The notes beneath the pieces are model-generated. The model worked only from the letters and a program-made list of their open reading frames with translations. It made no database searches and was not told where the DNA came from. The position numbers were made by a program, and so were the translations under genes. This document shows, in pieces, positions 53,050 to 60,908 of a stretch of 64,000 nt of DNA. Origin of the DNA: Serratia fonticola. GTDB taxonomy: Bacteria > Pseudomonadota > Gammaproteobacteria > Enterobacterales > Enterobacteriaceae. Numbering within the stretch: the stretch's first letter is position 1; each line of letters starts with the position of its first letter. The stretch spans positions 4,216,001-4,280,000 of the forward strand of contig NZ_VFMK01000001.1 of the NCBI RefSeq assembly GCF_006715025.1, read 5' to 3'.

Positions 53050-53622
53050 ATGTCCGCCGCGCTGATTATTATTGACCTGATTGAAGATCTGGCTGGCCCT
53101 AAAGGACGCGCGAATCACTGCCGCGAGCAGCTCATGACGTGGGATGTGATCGCGCATGTTAATACTGCCGCAGCCTATGCGCGGGTACGCAAAATTCCGG
53201 TGATTTGGTTACGCACCGGTTTTGCCGACGATTATCACGATATTCCTCCTCATTCCCCGTTGTTCAATCACCTCAAACACATCGGTGCGTTACGTTCAAG
53301 CAACGGAGGCTGCCATTGGCTGGCCGGGTTAGAAGTAAAAACCGAGGATCTTCAGTTCGAAAAAAAAGCGCTCAGTGCATTCGCCGGTAACAATTTGTTA
53401 GCGTGGTTACAGCAACACCGCTGCCACCATTTGCTGATAGGCGGGATCAGCACACCACTGGCAATAGAAAGTACCGCACGGCAAGCGCACGATGCCGGAT
53501 TCCAAATCACGGTGCTACAAGATCTCTGCGCTGCGCCGACAGAAGAGATCCACCAGCAAAGCCTGGAAACCTTGCAGAATCTGGGGGGAGTCATGCGTTC
53601 ACAGGCCTGGATGAAAGGCTAA
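53050..53622 (+). CDS. Isochorismatase-fold protein lacking the catalytic cysteine
   Basis: A 190-residue member of the isochorismatase/cysteine hydrolase superfamily. Asp9 ('IIIDLIEDL') and Lys106 ('EKKALSAF') of the Asp-Lys-Cys triad are present, but the Cys of the usual 'G-x-x-T-x-x-C-V-x-x-T' motif is Ala138 ('GGISTPLAIESTARQAHDAG', codon GCA). It therefore probably cannot act as an amidase; isochorismatases proper also lack this Cys need, using Asp/Lys only, so an ether-hydrolase type activity is not excluded. GGAGAAGGT precedes the ATG. It lies between modF and the CPBP gene, where E. coli has modF next to galE. Confidence 0.78.
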   Translation: MSAALIIIDLIEDLAGPKGRANHCREQLMTWDVIAHVNTAAAYARVRKIPVIWLRTGFADDYHDIPPHSPLFNHLKHIGALRSSNGGCHWLAGLEVKTEDLQFEKKALSAFAGNNLLAWLQQHRCHHLLIGGISTPLAIESTARQAHDAGFQITVLQDLCAAPTEEIHQQSLETLQNLGGVMRSQAWMKG

Positions 53623-53796
53623 GCTAAGCTGGTATAGCCGCGTTGCAGCGATGGGGATAGCACGTTTAACTACTGCCCCGACCTTTGCTGGCCCAGGCTT
53701 GTGCTACTATCCCATTTAGCACTCATTTTACGGGTCATTAACACACCGGATTACCGGTATTGAGTGTCGTGTGTCTATTTTATAGGGATCGCTATT

Positions 53797-54618
53797 ATGT
53801 GGGGCGTACTTTCAGCTTCGTTGTTTTTTTTGCCATTTAATCGGCTGATAGCTTTAGTCGTGCTGGCAGCCGCTGCGGCGATGGGGGTTTACCACCATAT
53901 CCTGACACCGGTCAGCCTGGGTTGCCTGGCCGTTATCGCCATTGCAGTCTGGCTTCATCAGCAATATCGCCAACAACGCATGGTGTCTTTCGTACTGGAA
54001 CTGTTTTTAGTTGCCTGTTCAATCGCACTGTTTTATCACCTGATACCTGGCTTCAATAACCAATTGATGGTCGATCAGGATAAGCTGGGTCCGCAAAGCT
54101 CACTTTATTCTCTGTATTACAACTTTGACAAGTCGCTTATCCCCTTCCTGTTACTGGCCTGCCTGCCGACGCTGTTCAATGCCGGCAAGCCCGACAGGAA
54201 AGTCGGCGTCAGCGCCTGGATGATCCTGGTGCTCTGCATACCGGCGGTGTTGTTTTTAGCCGTAGCGCTCGGTGGCCTGAAAGTTGAATTGCATATGCCA
54301 CAGTGGATCCTGGCCTTCGTTATGGCCAATCTGTTTTTTGTTTGTATGGCCGAAGAAGCCCTGTTTCGTGGCTATCTGCAACAACGTTTCCGCCAATGGT
54401 TGGGCCCCTATCCAGCACTGATTATCACCGCATTGCTGTTTGGCGCAGCTCACCTTACCGGTGGCATGTTGATGGTCGCATTTGCCACCTTGGCGGGTGT
54501 GATTTATGGTCTGGCCTGGATGTGGAGCGGCCGCCTATGGGTGCCTATCGTCTTCCACTTTAGTCTTAATCTGACCCATATGCTGTTCTTCACTTACCCA
54601 CTCTATCAGCATTCATAA
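53797..54618 (+). CDS. CPBP family intramembrane metalloprotease
   Basis: A 273-residue membrane protein with about eight helices and the Abi/CPBP (Rce1-like) motifs: 'MAEEALFRGYLQQRF' (Glu-Glu-x3-Arg, about 184-198), 'LLFGAAHLTGG' (His), and 'VPIVFHFSLNLTHM' (His-x3-Asn). It probably cleaves a membrane protein or peptide; bacterial members often act in bacteriocin immunity or regulation. The ATG at 53797 with AGGGATCG upstream is preferred over a GTG at 53764. It stands alone between the isochorismatase-like gene and galT. Confidence 0.85.
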   Translation: MWGVLSASLFFLPFNRLIALVVLAAAAAMGVYHHILTPVSLGCLAVIAIAVWLHQQYRQQRMVSFVLELFLVACSIALFYHLIPGFNNQLMVDQDKLGPQSSLYSLYYNFDKSLIPFLLLACLPTLFNAGKPDRKVGVSAWMILVLCIPAVLFLAVALGGLKVELHMPQWILAFVMANLFFVCMAEEALFRGYLQQRFRQWLGPYPALIITALLFGAAHLTGGMLMVAFATLAGVIYGLAWMWSGRLWVPIVFHFSLNLTHMLFFTYPLYQHS

Positions 54619-54722
54619 CCTGTTGGCCGGCAGACGTCACTGCCGGCCAATTGCAGTGGAAGCGTTACCACTCATTTCTACCATCGCCATTAATAACGCC
54701 TAATTCCTTAGTAATCCCACAG

Positions 54723-54738
54723 GTGTAAACGATTCCAT
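54723..54738. promoter_or_regulatory. GalR/GalS operator OE-type
   Basis: GTGTAAACGATTCCAT matches GTGKAANCGNTTNCAC at all but the last position. It is centred about 60 bp upstream of the inferred start point, as OE in the E. coli gal operon. Confidence 0.8.
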
Positions 54739-54740
54739 TT

Positions 54741-54756
54741 TTCGCGTTAGATCACC
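54741..54756. promoter_or_regulatory. Probable CRP site
   Basis: TTCGCGTTAGATCACC has a good right half (TAGATCAC) of the CRP site and a poor left half. It is centred near -41.5, the position of CRP at E. coli gal P1. Confidence 0.5.
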
Positions 54757-54774
54757 TTTTTTCTGCCATAAGCA

Positions 54775-54783
54775 TGCTATCTT
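54775..54783 (+). promoter_or_regulatory. gal promoter extended -10
   Basis: TGC-TATCTT is an extended -10 element 98 bp before the galT ATG; the -35 region is weak, as expected for a CRP-dependent promoter. Confidence 0.55.
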
Positions 54784-54833
54784 TTCTGCAATATTTTCAT
54801 AAATGCACTCGGCTACAGTCAATCAGGCAAGCA

Positions 54834-54849
54834 ATGAAAGCGATTACAC
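54834..54849. promoter_or_regulatory. GalR/GalS operator OI-type
   Basis: On the minus strand GTGTAATCGCTTTCAT matches the GalR consensus except the last base. Its centre is 111 bp from the upstream operator, close to the 114-bp OE-OI distance that permits repressor looping in E. coli. Confidence 0.8.
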
Positions 54850-54880
54850 TTAGCCCCTGCAGCTAGATTAAGGAAGCGTT

Positions 54881-55930
54881 ATGTCCGATTTTAATCCCAT
54901 TGATCATCCACATCGCCGCTTTAACCCCCTCACCGGGCAATGGGTGCTGGTTTCTCCTCACCGGGCAAAGCGTCCGTGGCAAGGCCAGCAAGAACCCACA
55001 ACGCGGGAAACGCTGCCAGCCCACGATCCCGATTGTTTCCTTTGCCCTGGCAACACGCGGGTGACTGGCGATAAAAATCCTGACTACCCGGGCACCTATG
55101 TGTTCACCAATGACTTTGCCGCCCTGATGCAAGATACGCCCCAGGCACCAGAAAGTGACGATCCGCTCATGCGTTGTCAAAGTGCGCGTGGCACCAGCCG
55201 AGTGATCTGCTTCTCTCCAGATCACAGTAAAACGCTGCCGCAGCTCTCGCTCCCTGCTTTGGAGCAAGTGATCGCCACCTGGCAGGAACAGACTGCCGAT
55301 CTGGGGCGCAGCTACCCATGGGTACAGGTGTTCGAAAACAAGGGCGCTGCGATGGGCTGTTCCAATCCTCATCCACACGGCCAGGTCTGGGCTAACAGCT
55401 TCCTGCCTAATGAGGCTGAACGCGAAGATCGCCTGCAACAAGCGTATTTCACTCAGCACCAGTCAGCCATGCTGGTGGATTACGTACAACGTGAACTGGC
55501 CGATGGCAGCCGTACGGTGGTAGAAACCGAGCACTGGCTGGCCGTAGTGCCTTACTGGGCCGCCTGGCCGTTCGAAACCCTGCTCTTGCCAAAAGCCGCC
55601 GTACAAAGGCTGACTGAGCTGAGCGCCGCACAAAGCCGCGATCTGGCCAGCGCGCTGAAGAAACTGACCAGCCGCTACGACAACCTGTTCCAATGCTCTT
55701 TCCCTTATTCCATGGGCTGGCATGGTGCTCCCTTCAACAATGCCGATAACCGCCACTGGCAGTTACACGCCCACTTCTATCCGCCGCTATTGCGCAGCGC
55801 CACGGTACGCAAATTTATGGTGGGTTATGAAATGCTGGCTGAAACCCAGCGCGACCTGACGGCAGAACAGGCTGCTGAACGCCTGCGCGCGGTCAGTGAT
55901 ATCCACTTTCAACAAGCCGGAGTGAAATAA
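54881..55930 (+). CDS. galT: Galactose-1-phosphate uridylyltransferase GalT
   Basis: A 349-residue Leloir enzyme exchanging UMP between UDP-glucose and galactose-1-phosphate. The active site 'NPHPHGQVW' with the uridylylated His is present ('GCSNPHPHGQVWANSFLP'). Zn ligands are in 'CFLCPGN' and 'HPH'; the N-terminus 'DHPHRRFNPLTGQWVLVSPH' is typical. AAGGAAGCG precedes the ATG. It is here the first gene of the gal operon, with no galE before it, and its stop overlaps galK (TAATG). Confidence 0.95.
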   Translation: MSDFNPIDHPHRRFNPLTGQWVLVSPHRAKRPWQGQQEPTTRETLPAHDPDCFLCPGNTRVTGDKNPDYPGTYVFTNDFAALMQDTPQAPESDDPLMRCQSARGTSRVICFSPDHSKTLPQLSLPALEQVIATWQEQTADLGRSYPWVQVFENKGAAMGCSNPHPHGQVWANSFLPNEAEREDRLQQAYFTQHQSAMLVDYVQRELADGSRTVVETEHWLAVVPYWAAWPFETLLLPKAAVQRLTELSAAQSRDLASALKKLTSRYDNLFQCSFPYSMGWHGAPFNNADNRHWQLHAHFYPPLLRSATVRKFMVGYEMLAETQRDLTAEQAAERLRAVSDIHFQQAGVK

Positions 55931-57081
55931 TGAGTCTGAAAAAACATACCCAAGCCATCTTTCTCGAACACTTTGGCTACGCGCCAACCCTGACCATTCA
56001 GGCACCAGGGCGGGTAAATCTGATCGGTGAACATACCGATTACAACGACGGCTTTGTCCTCCCCTGCGCTATTGATTACCAGACCGTCATCAGTGGTGCC
56101 CCCCGCAGCGATCGCCAGATCCGCGTATTGGCCGCCGATTACGAAAACCAACAGGATCTGTTTTCACTGGATCAACCGATCGTCAGCCATTCCAGCCTGC
56201 GCTGGGCCGATTACGTGCGCGGGGTGGTGAAACACCTGCAGGCGCGTAATGCCAATTTCGGCGGTGCCGATCTGGTAATCAGCGGCAATGTGCCGCAAGG
56301 TGCCGGGCTCAGTTCTTCTGCCTCGCTGGAAGTGGCCGTGGGCCAGGTGATACAGGCGCTTTATCAATTGCCGCTCGACGGCGTTGCACTGGCGCTGAAT
56401 GGGCAGGAAGCAGAGAATCAGTTTGTTGGCTGCAACTGTGGCATTATGGATCAGTTGATTTCAGCGCTGGGTAAAAAAGATCACGCGCTGCTGATCGACT
56501 GCCGCTCGCTGGAAACCCGTGCGGTATCCATGCCAGAAAATATCGCGGTGGTGATCATCAATTCCAATGTCAAACGTGGCTTGGTTGACAGCGAATACAA
56601 TACGCGGCGTAAACAGTGTGAAGAGGCCGCTCGCTTCTTTGGCGTCAAGGCCCTGAGGGATGTCAGCCCGGATCTGTTCTTCCCGATCCAACATGAACTG
56701 GATCCGATCGTGGCCAAACGCGCACGCCATGTGATCAGTGAGAACGATCGTACCTTGGCCGCTGCCGATGCCTTGGCCGCCGGCAACCTGAAGTTGATGG
56801 GCAAACTGATGGCGGAATCACATGCTTCGATGCGCGATGATTTTGAGATCACCGTGCCGCCTATCGATACGTTGGTGGAAATCGTTAAAAGCGTCATTGG
56901 CGATCAAGGTGGCGTACGTATGACCGGTGGCGGTTTTGGTGGCTGCATCGTGGCATTGATGCCGTTGGATCTGGTAGAACCGGTGAGAACGGCAGTTGCA
57001 AAACACTATCCTTTGCAAACCAACGGCCTGAAAGAAACCTTTTACGTGTGTAAAGCATCGCAAGGATCCGGCTTATGCTGA
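55930..57081 (+). CDS. galK: Galactokinase GalK
   Basis: A 383-residue GHMP kinase phosphorylating galactose. Signatures: 'APGRVNLIGEHTDYNDGFVL' (galactokinase signature, 26-45), 'VPQGAGLSSSASLEVAVG' (ATP-binding motif 2), 'NCGIMDQLISALG' with the catalytic Asp, and 'RMTGGGFGGCIVAL' (motif 3). Its start overlaps the galT stop and its end overlaps galM by 7 bp. Confidence 0.95.
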   Translation: MSLKKHTQAIFLEHFGYAPTLTIQAPGRVNLIGEHTDYNDGFVLPCAIDYQTVISGAPRSDRQIRVLAADYENQQDLFSLDQPIVSHSSLRWADYVRGVVKHLQARNANFGGADLVISGNVPQGAGLSSSASLEVAVGQVIQALYQLPLDGVALALNGQEAENQFVGCNCGIMDQLISALGKKDHALLIDCRSLETRAVSMPENIAVVIINSNVKRGLVDSEYNTRRKQCEEAARFFGVKALRDVSPDLFFPIQHELDPIVAKRARHVISENDRTLAAADALAAGNLKLMGKLMAESHASMRDDFEITVPPIDTLVEIVKSVIGDQGGVRMTGGGFGGCIVALMPLDLVEPVRTAVAKHYPLQTNGLKETFYVCKASQGSGLC

Positions 57082-58118
57082 TAGATAAACCCGCAATCGC
57101 CCCTGACGGGCAGCCTTTTAATCTCACCACCCTGCGCAATAACGGGGGAATGACGGTAACGTTTATGGACTGGGGAGCAACCTGGCTTTCTGCCGTGCTG
57201 CCACTGAAATCCGGAGAAAAGCGTGAACTGTTATTGGGGTGCAAGACACCGGTAGATTATTTGTATCAAGGCGCTTATCTGGGAGCGACCGTCGGGCGCT
57301 ATGCCAACCGTATCGCGCATGCCAGCCTGCCGATCGAAGGTAAAGCTCATCCGCTGGTCGCCAACCAGGGAGAACATCAGCTACATGGCGGCCCAGAAGG
57401 GTTCCATGCCCGCCGCTGGCAAATCGTGGTTCAAGATGAGCAACGAGTGGTATATCAGTTACATTCGCCGGACGGTGACCAAGGTTTTCCTGGCAACCTG
57501 GACGTGACGCTAACCTATAGGCTTACTGACGATCACCGTTTAGAGATTGAATACCTGGCACACACCGATCGTACCTGCCCGGTCAATCTGACCAATCATG
57601 CCTACTTCAATCTGGATGGCGCCGGGCACGATGCAAGGCAACAGCGCTTGCAACTGTTTGCAGACAGCTACCTGCCGGTGGACAGCGAGGGTATTCCCTG
57701 TGCCGAGCTGACCGCCGTTGCCGGTACGGGTATGGATTTCCGCCAAGCAAAAACCCTGCATCAAGACTTATTGCGCGATCGCTGCCAGCAACGGGTCAAA
57801 GGCTATGACCATGCTTATCTGCTGCACCGCACCTGCAACGGATTGACCAGCCCTGCGGCGCGTCTGTGGTCTGCCGATGGAAAGGTGGAGATGGAAGTCT
57901 TTACCACCGCGCCAGCACTGCAGTTGTACAGCGGCAATTATCTGGGCGGCACACCAGCACGCGATGGCGGCACCTACAACAATTACGCAGGAGTGGCGCT
58001 GGAAAGCGAGTTCCTGCCTGACAGCCCGCACCATCCAGAATGGCCTCAACCCGATTGCTGGCTACAGCCTGGCCAATCTTACCAGAGCGCCACGCATTAT
58101 CGGTTTATTCCTATCTGA
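57075..58118 (+). CDS. galM: Galactose-1-epimerase (mutarotase) GalM
   Basis: A 347-residue aldose 1-epimerase. The pattern 'GATVGRYANRIAHASL', 'HQLHGGPEGFHARRWQI', 'NLTNHAYFNLDG' (catalytic His) and 'GVALESEFLPDSPHHPEWP' (catalytic Glu) is complete. Its ATG is inside the end of galK. Last gene of galTKM; a terminator follows. Confidence 0.95.
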   Translation: MLIDKPAIAPDGQPFNLTTLRNNGGMTVTFMDWGATWLSAVLPLKSGEKRELLLGCKTPVDYLYQGAYLGATVGRYANRIAHASLPIEGKAHPLVANQGEHQLHGGPEGFHARRWQIVVQDEQRVVYQLHSPDGDQGFPGNLDVTLTYRLTDDHRLEIEYLAHTDRTCPVNLTNHAYFNLDGAGHDARQQRLQLFADSYLPVDSEGIPCAELTAVAGTGMDFRQAKTLHQDLLRDRCQQRVKGYDHAYLLHRTCNGLTSPAARLWSADGKVEMEVFTTAPALQLYSGNYLGGTPARDGGTYNNYAGVALESEFLPDSPHHPEWPQPDCWLQPGQSYQSATHYRFIPI

Positions 58119-58127
58119 CCCGCTACG

Positions 58128-58156
58128 CCCCTTATCATGCGGTAAGGGGTGTTTTT
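58128..58156 (+). terminator. gal operon terminator
   Basis: CCCCTTA-TCATGCGG-TAAGGGG followed by TGTTTTT, 10 bp after the galM stop. Confidence 0.9.
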
Positions 58157-58231
58157 GTTATACTTGCTTACATTGCACCCATGGGGGGTTACCTTTCCTT
58201 ATTCCAAACCGCGCACTAGAATCAGGCTACC

Positions 58232-58262
58232 GTGATATACACAGTACCACCTGTAATATCAC
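58232..58262. promoter_or_regulatory. Dyad-symmetric element upstream of psiF
   Basis: GTGATAT-N2-ACAG-N6-CTGT-N-ATATCAC, an almost perfect palindrome 43 bp before the psiF start. It could be an operator or a hairpin in the leader; it does not fit a clean Pho box. Confidence 0.45.
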
Positions 58263-58305
58263 AATTTTCGGCCATCAAGGCCGGTCAATAGCTGAAGGAA
58301 CACCT

Positions 58306-58644
58306 ATGCGTCTGATTACTGCACTTCCATTACTGGCAGGTTTAATGCTGAGCACCAATCTGATGGCCGCAGATATGGCGACAAAAACGCCCTCTCCGGC
58401 ACAGGCTGCCCAGCAGAAACGAATGACCGATTGTAATCAACAGGCTACTACCCAATCGCTGAAAGGTTCTGACCGCACTACCTTCATGAGCACCTGCCTG
58501 AAGGCCGAAGGCCACAAAACCGAGAAGACACTGACCCCACAGCAGCAAAAAATGAAAAGCTGTAACGCTGATGCTGCCAAAAAGAGCCTGAAAGGTGACG
58601 AGCGTAAGACCTTTATGAGTAATTGTCTGAAAAAATCTGCCTGA
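58306..58644 (+). CDS. psiF: PsiF repeat protein (phosphate-starvation-inducible family)
   Basis: A 112-residue periplasmic protein: signal peptide ending at 'NLMAAD' (about residue 21) and two PsiF repeats, 'MTDCNQQATTQSLKGSDRTT' and 'MKSCNADAAKKSLKGDERKT', each followed by 'FMS-C-LK' and each with two Cys. E. coli PsiF (106 residues) is encoded after phoA; here the gene sits between galM and gpmA. The ATG at 58306 follows GAAGGAACACCT. Function is unknown. Confidence 0.9.
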   Translation: MRLITALPLLAGLMLSTNLMAADMATKTPSPAQAAQQKRMTDCNQQATTQSLKGSDRTTFMSTCLKAEGHKTEKTLTPQQQKMKSCNADAAKKSLKGDERKTFMSNCLKKSA

Positions 58645-58845
58645 TCGCATCAACTTCCTGGCGCGATTGAATCATTCTCAGTCGCGCCCTTCAGCCAGCC
58701 TGAACGATTCAGCTTTTTCCTTTGCGCCCCTCTTACCTTGCAGCCGAAAATTGGCTATGGTTAATCACAACATCCGCTAGCAGTAAGCGTCAATCTAGCC
58801 TTGCTCAGGTATAAAAGCGAGTAACGCAGGTGAGGTTATTCACGG

Positions 58846-58975
58846 GTATACCCTAAGGATTTCAAGTTGCAGCTAGGCGACAAACTCTCTCACCCTCAGG
58901 AGCTTACTTTTAATCAGTGACTGGGGATGAGAGAGTGCAGGTAACAACGCTGCAGCTTGGAAGACGACGGGTATA
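58846..58975. repeat. ERIC element
   Basis: A 130-bp imperfect palindrome with GTATACCC and GGGTATA ends and the ERIC core 'CAGGAGCTTACTTTTAATCA' followed by 'GTGACTGGGGATGAGAGAGT', close to the enterobacterial repetitive intergenic consensus (about 127 bp). It occupies the psiF-gpmA gap. Confidence 0.88.
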
Positions 58976-59002
58976 TCGATTGCCGAGTGAATGGCCGCAG
59001 AT

Positions 59003-59021
59003 TATAATGATTTTCGTTATC
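59003..59021. promoter_or_regulatory. Fur box upstream of gpmA
   Basis: TATAATGATTTTCGTTATC matches 15 of 19 bases of the GATAATGATAATCATTATC Fur consensus. E. coli gpmA has been reported as Fur-regulated. Confidence 0.7.
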
Positions 59022-59053
59022 ATTGAACTGTCAGATTATTAAGGAGTTAAGCT

Positions 59054-59806
59054 ATGGCTGTAACTAAGCTGGTTCTGGTGCGCCACGGCGAAAGCCAGTG
59101 GAACAACGAAAATCGCTTCACCGGTTGGTACGATGTCGATCTTTCTGACAAAGGCCGTACCGAAGCGAAAGCAGCAGGCAAGCTGTTGAAAGATGAAGGG
59201 TTCTCTTTTGACTTTGCTTACACCTCCGTACTGAAGCGTGCTATCCACACCCTGTGGAACATTTTGGACGAGCTGGATCAAGCCTGGCTGCCTACCGAAA
59301 AATCCTGGAAGCTGAACGAGCGCCACTACGGTGCATTGCAGGGCCTGAACAAAGCGGAAACCGCTGAGAAATATGGCGATGAGCAGGTTAAGCAATGGCG
59401 CCGAGGCTTCGCGGTAACGCCACCAAAGTTGACCAAAGAGGATGAGCGCTATCCTGGTCACGATCCGCGCTATTCAGCACTGACGGAAAAAGAACTGCCG
59501 CTGACCGAAAGCCTGGCGCTGACCATCGATCGCGTCATCCCTTACTGGGACGAAGAAATCCTGCCACGCATCAAGAGTGGTGAGCGCGTTATCGTTGCGG
59601 CTCACGGTAACTCCCTACGTGCACTGGTGAAATACCTGGATAATCTGAGCGAAGACGAAATCCTCGAGCTGAACATCCCAACAGGCGTGCCATTGGTGTA
59701 TGAATTCGACGAGAATTTCAAACCGGTTAAACGTTACTACCTGGGTAATGCCGATGAGATCGCCGCTAAAGCCGCGGCGGTAGCAAACCAGGGTAAAGCG
59801 AAGTAA
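59054..59806 (+). CDS. gpmA: 2,3-bisphosphoglycerate-dependent phosphoglycerate mutase
   Basis: A 250-residue glycolytic mutase interconverting 3- and 2-phosphoglycerate. The phosphohistidine motif is 'LVLVRHGESQWNNENRFTGW' (His11), 'NERHYGALQGLNKAETA' carries the catalytic Glu, and the second His is in 'VIVAAHGNSLRALVKYL'. AAGGAGTTAAGCT precedes the ATG. A Fur box and ERIC element lie upstream; an intrinsic terminator follows. Order galM-gpmA-aroG resembles E. coli. Confidence 0.96.
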   Translation: MAVTKLVLVRHGESQWNNENRFTGWYDVDLSDKGRTEAKAAGKLLKDEGFSFDFAYTSVLKRAIHTLWNILDELDQAWLPTEKSWKLNERHYGALQGLNKAETAEKYGDEQVKQWRRGFAVTPPKLTKEDERYPGHDPRYSALTEKELPLTESLALTIDRVIPYWDEEILPRIKSGERVIVAAHGNSLRALVKYLDNLSEDEILELNIPTGVPLVYEFDENFKPVKRYYLGNADEIAAKAAAVANQGKAK

Positions 59807-59825
59807 TTCGCGTTTGAGAACACCG

Positions 59826-59853
59826 AGCCCCTGGCAAAACCAGGGGCTTTTTT
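59826..59853 (+). terminator. gpmA terminator
   Basis: AGCCCCTGG-CAAAA-CCAGGGGCT followed by TTTTT; a strong intrinsic terminator. Confidence 0.95.
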
Positions 59854-59854
59854 A

Positions 59855-60898
59855 TTACTGATCACGGCGTTTTTTTCTCGCCGCTTCGATAGCCTCCAAC
59901 CTGGCCTGCATGTCTGGATGGGTACTTAACCATTCCGGCATTTCTATCGCCGCCGCTGCCGGTGTCGTTACCGCCTGTTGCAAGGCACGATAGAAATTTT
60001 CCATCGCCAGTAATGAACGCCCCTGGCGCTGCATCTCGGCGATCGCCCACTCGTCAGCCTCACGCTCCATGGTTCGAGAAAATTGCATCTCATGCATAAA
60101 TGAAGCCGACTGCAACAGTGTATCGCCAATGCCACTGACATCGCCCGTCATCCACATAAACGTCAAAGCCACCAGAGAAGAACGCACCACCATACGCATC
60201 GAATGGCGATAAGCGTGGTGGCCCATTTCATGTAGCATCACGGCAGCAAGGCCATCATCGTGGGTAGCCAGCTTTACCAAATCATCGCTGATCACCAGGG
60301 TGCCATCAGGCAACATAAACGCATTGGCTTCCAGCGGTGACGCCATCAGCTTTAGGCGAAGCGGTGTACGCTCGTGTTGCATTTGCTCAGGCATCACCTG
60401 TAAAAACAGTTTCTGCACCGCCTGCTGTTTCTCTGCGGGCAATTGCGAAGGCTTAAAGCCACTTTGTTGCAGAAACTCGAACGTGTGCTTGCCAAGCCTT
60501 TGTTCCGCTGTAGTAGGAATGCGTTGTGCAATCTCACTGCTCGCCCAAGGCAATACCAGATATAGATACGACAAGGTGAACAATATGCTTAGCAGCAGCG
60601 TCAGCAACACCCCTCGTTTATAACGCTCCAGACGGTGCACCAGACCTGGCGAACGGTGCTGATAAAACCACTGCCGGAATAACGCATCATCGGCGGGCAC
60701 AAAGCGCCCTCCATCGGGAAAGGTCAACGTCAGTGGAATACTCCCCAATGACGCTGAAACACTAACCTGCGCCAAAGAGTAATAGCACCTCTCCCTACCC
60801 CGTTGCAGTGCGATGCTTTCACCGGCGTCATTCAGTACTAGCCGGGCTGTTTCACGTGCAGCCCGGCCAGGGTACTGATAATACCCCTCGAGGATCAT
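59855..60898 (-). CDS. M48 family membrane metalloprotease
   Basis: A 347-residue zinc peptidase of the M48 (HtpX/Oma1) family. One transmembrane segment (about 96-117) follows a cytoplasmic N-terminal domain. The zinc site is His223-Glu-x2-His227 in 'MLHEMGHHAY' with third ligand Glu280 in 'MEREADEW'. The N-terminal ~95 residues resemble no domain I can name. It starts 10 bp after the DUF898 gene and is almost certainly co-transcribed, suggesting that the DUF898 protein is its partner or substrate presenter. Start ATG has AGAGG upstream. Confidence 0.87.
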   Translation of the reverse strand: MILEGYYQYPGRAARETARLVLNDAGESIALQRGRERCYYSLAQVSVSASLGSIPLTLTFPDGGRFVPADDALFRQWFYQHRSPGLVHRLERYKRGVLLTLLLSILFTLSYLYLVLPWASSEIAQRIPTTAEQRLGKHTFEFLQQSGFKPSQLPAEKQQAVQKLFLQVMPEQMQHERTPLRLKLMASPLEANAFMLPDGTLVISDDLVKLATHDDGLAAVMLHEMGHHAYRHSMRMVVRSSLVALTFMWMTGDVSGIGDTLLQSASFMHEMQFSRTMEREADEWAIAEMQRQGRSLLAMENFYRALQQAVTTPAAAAIEMPEWLSTHPDMQARLEAIEAARKKRRDQ

Positions 60899-60908
60899 TG
60901 GCCTCTAC

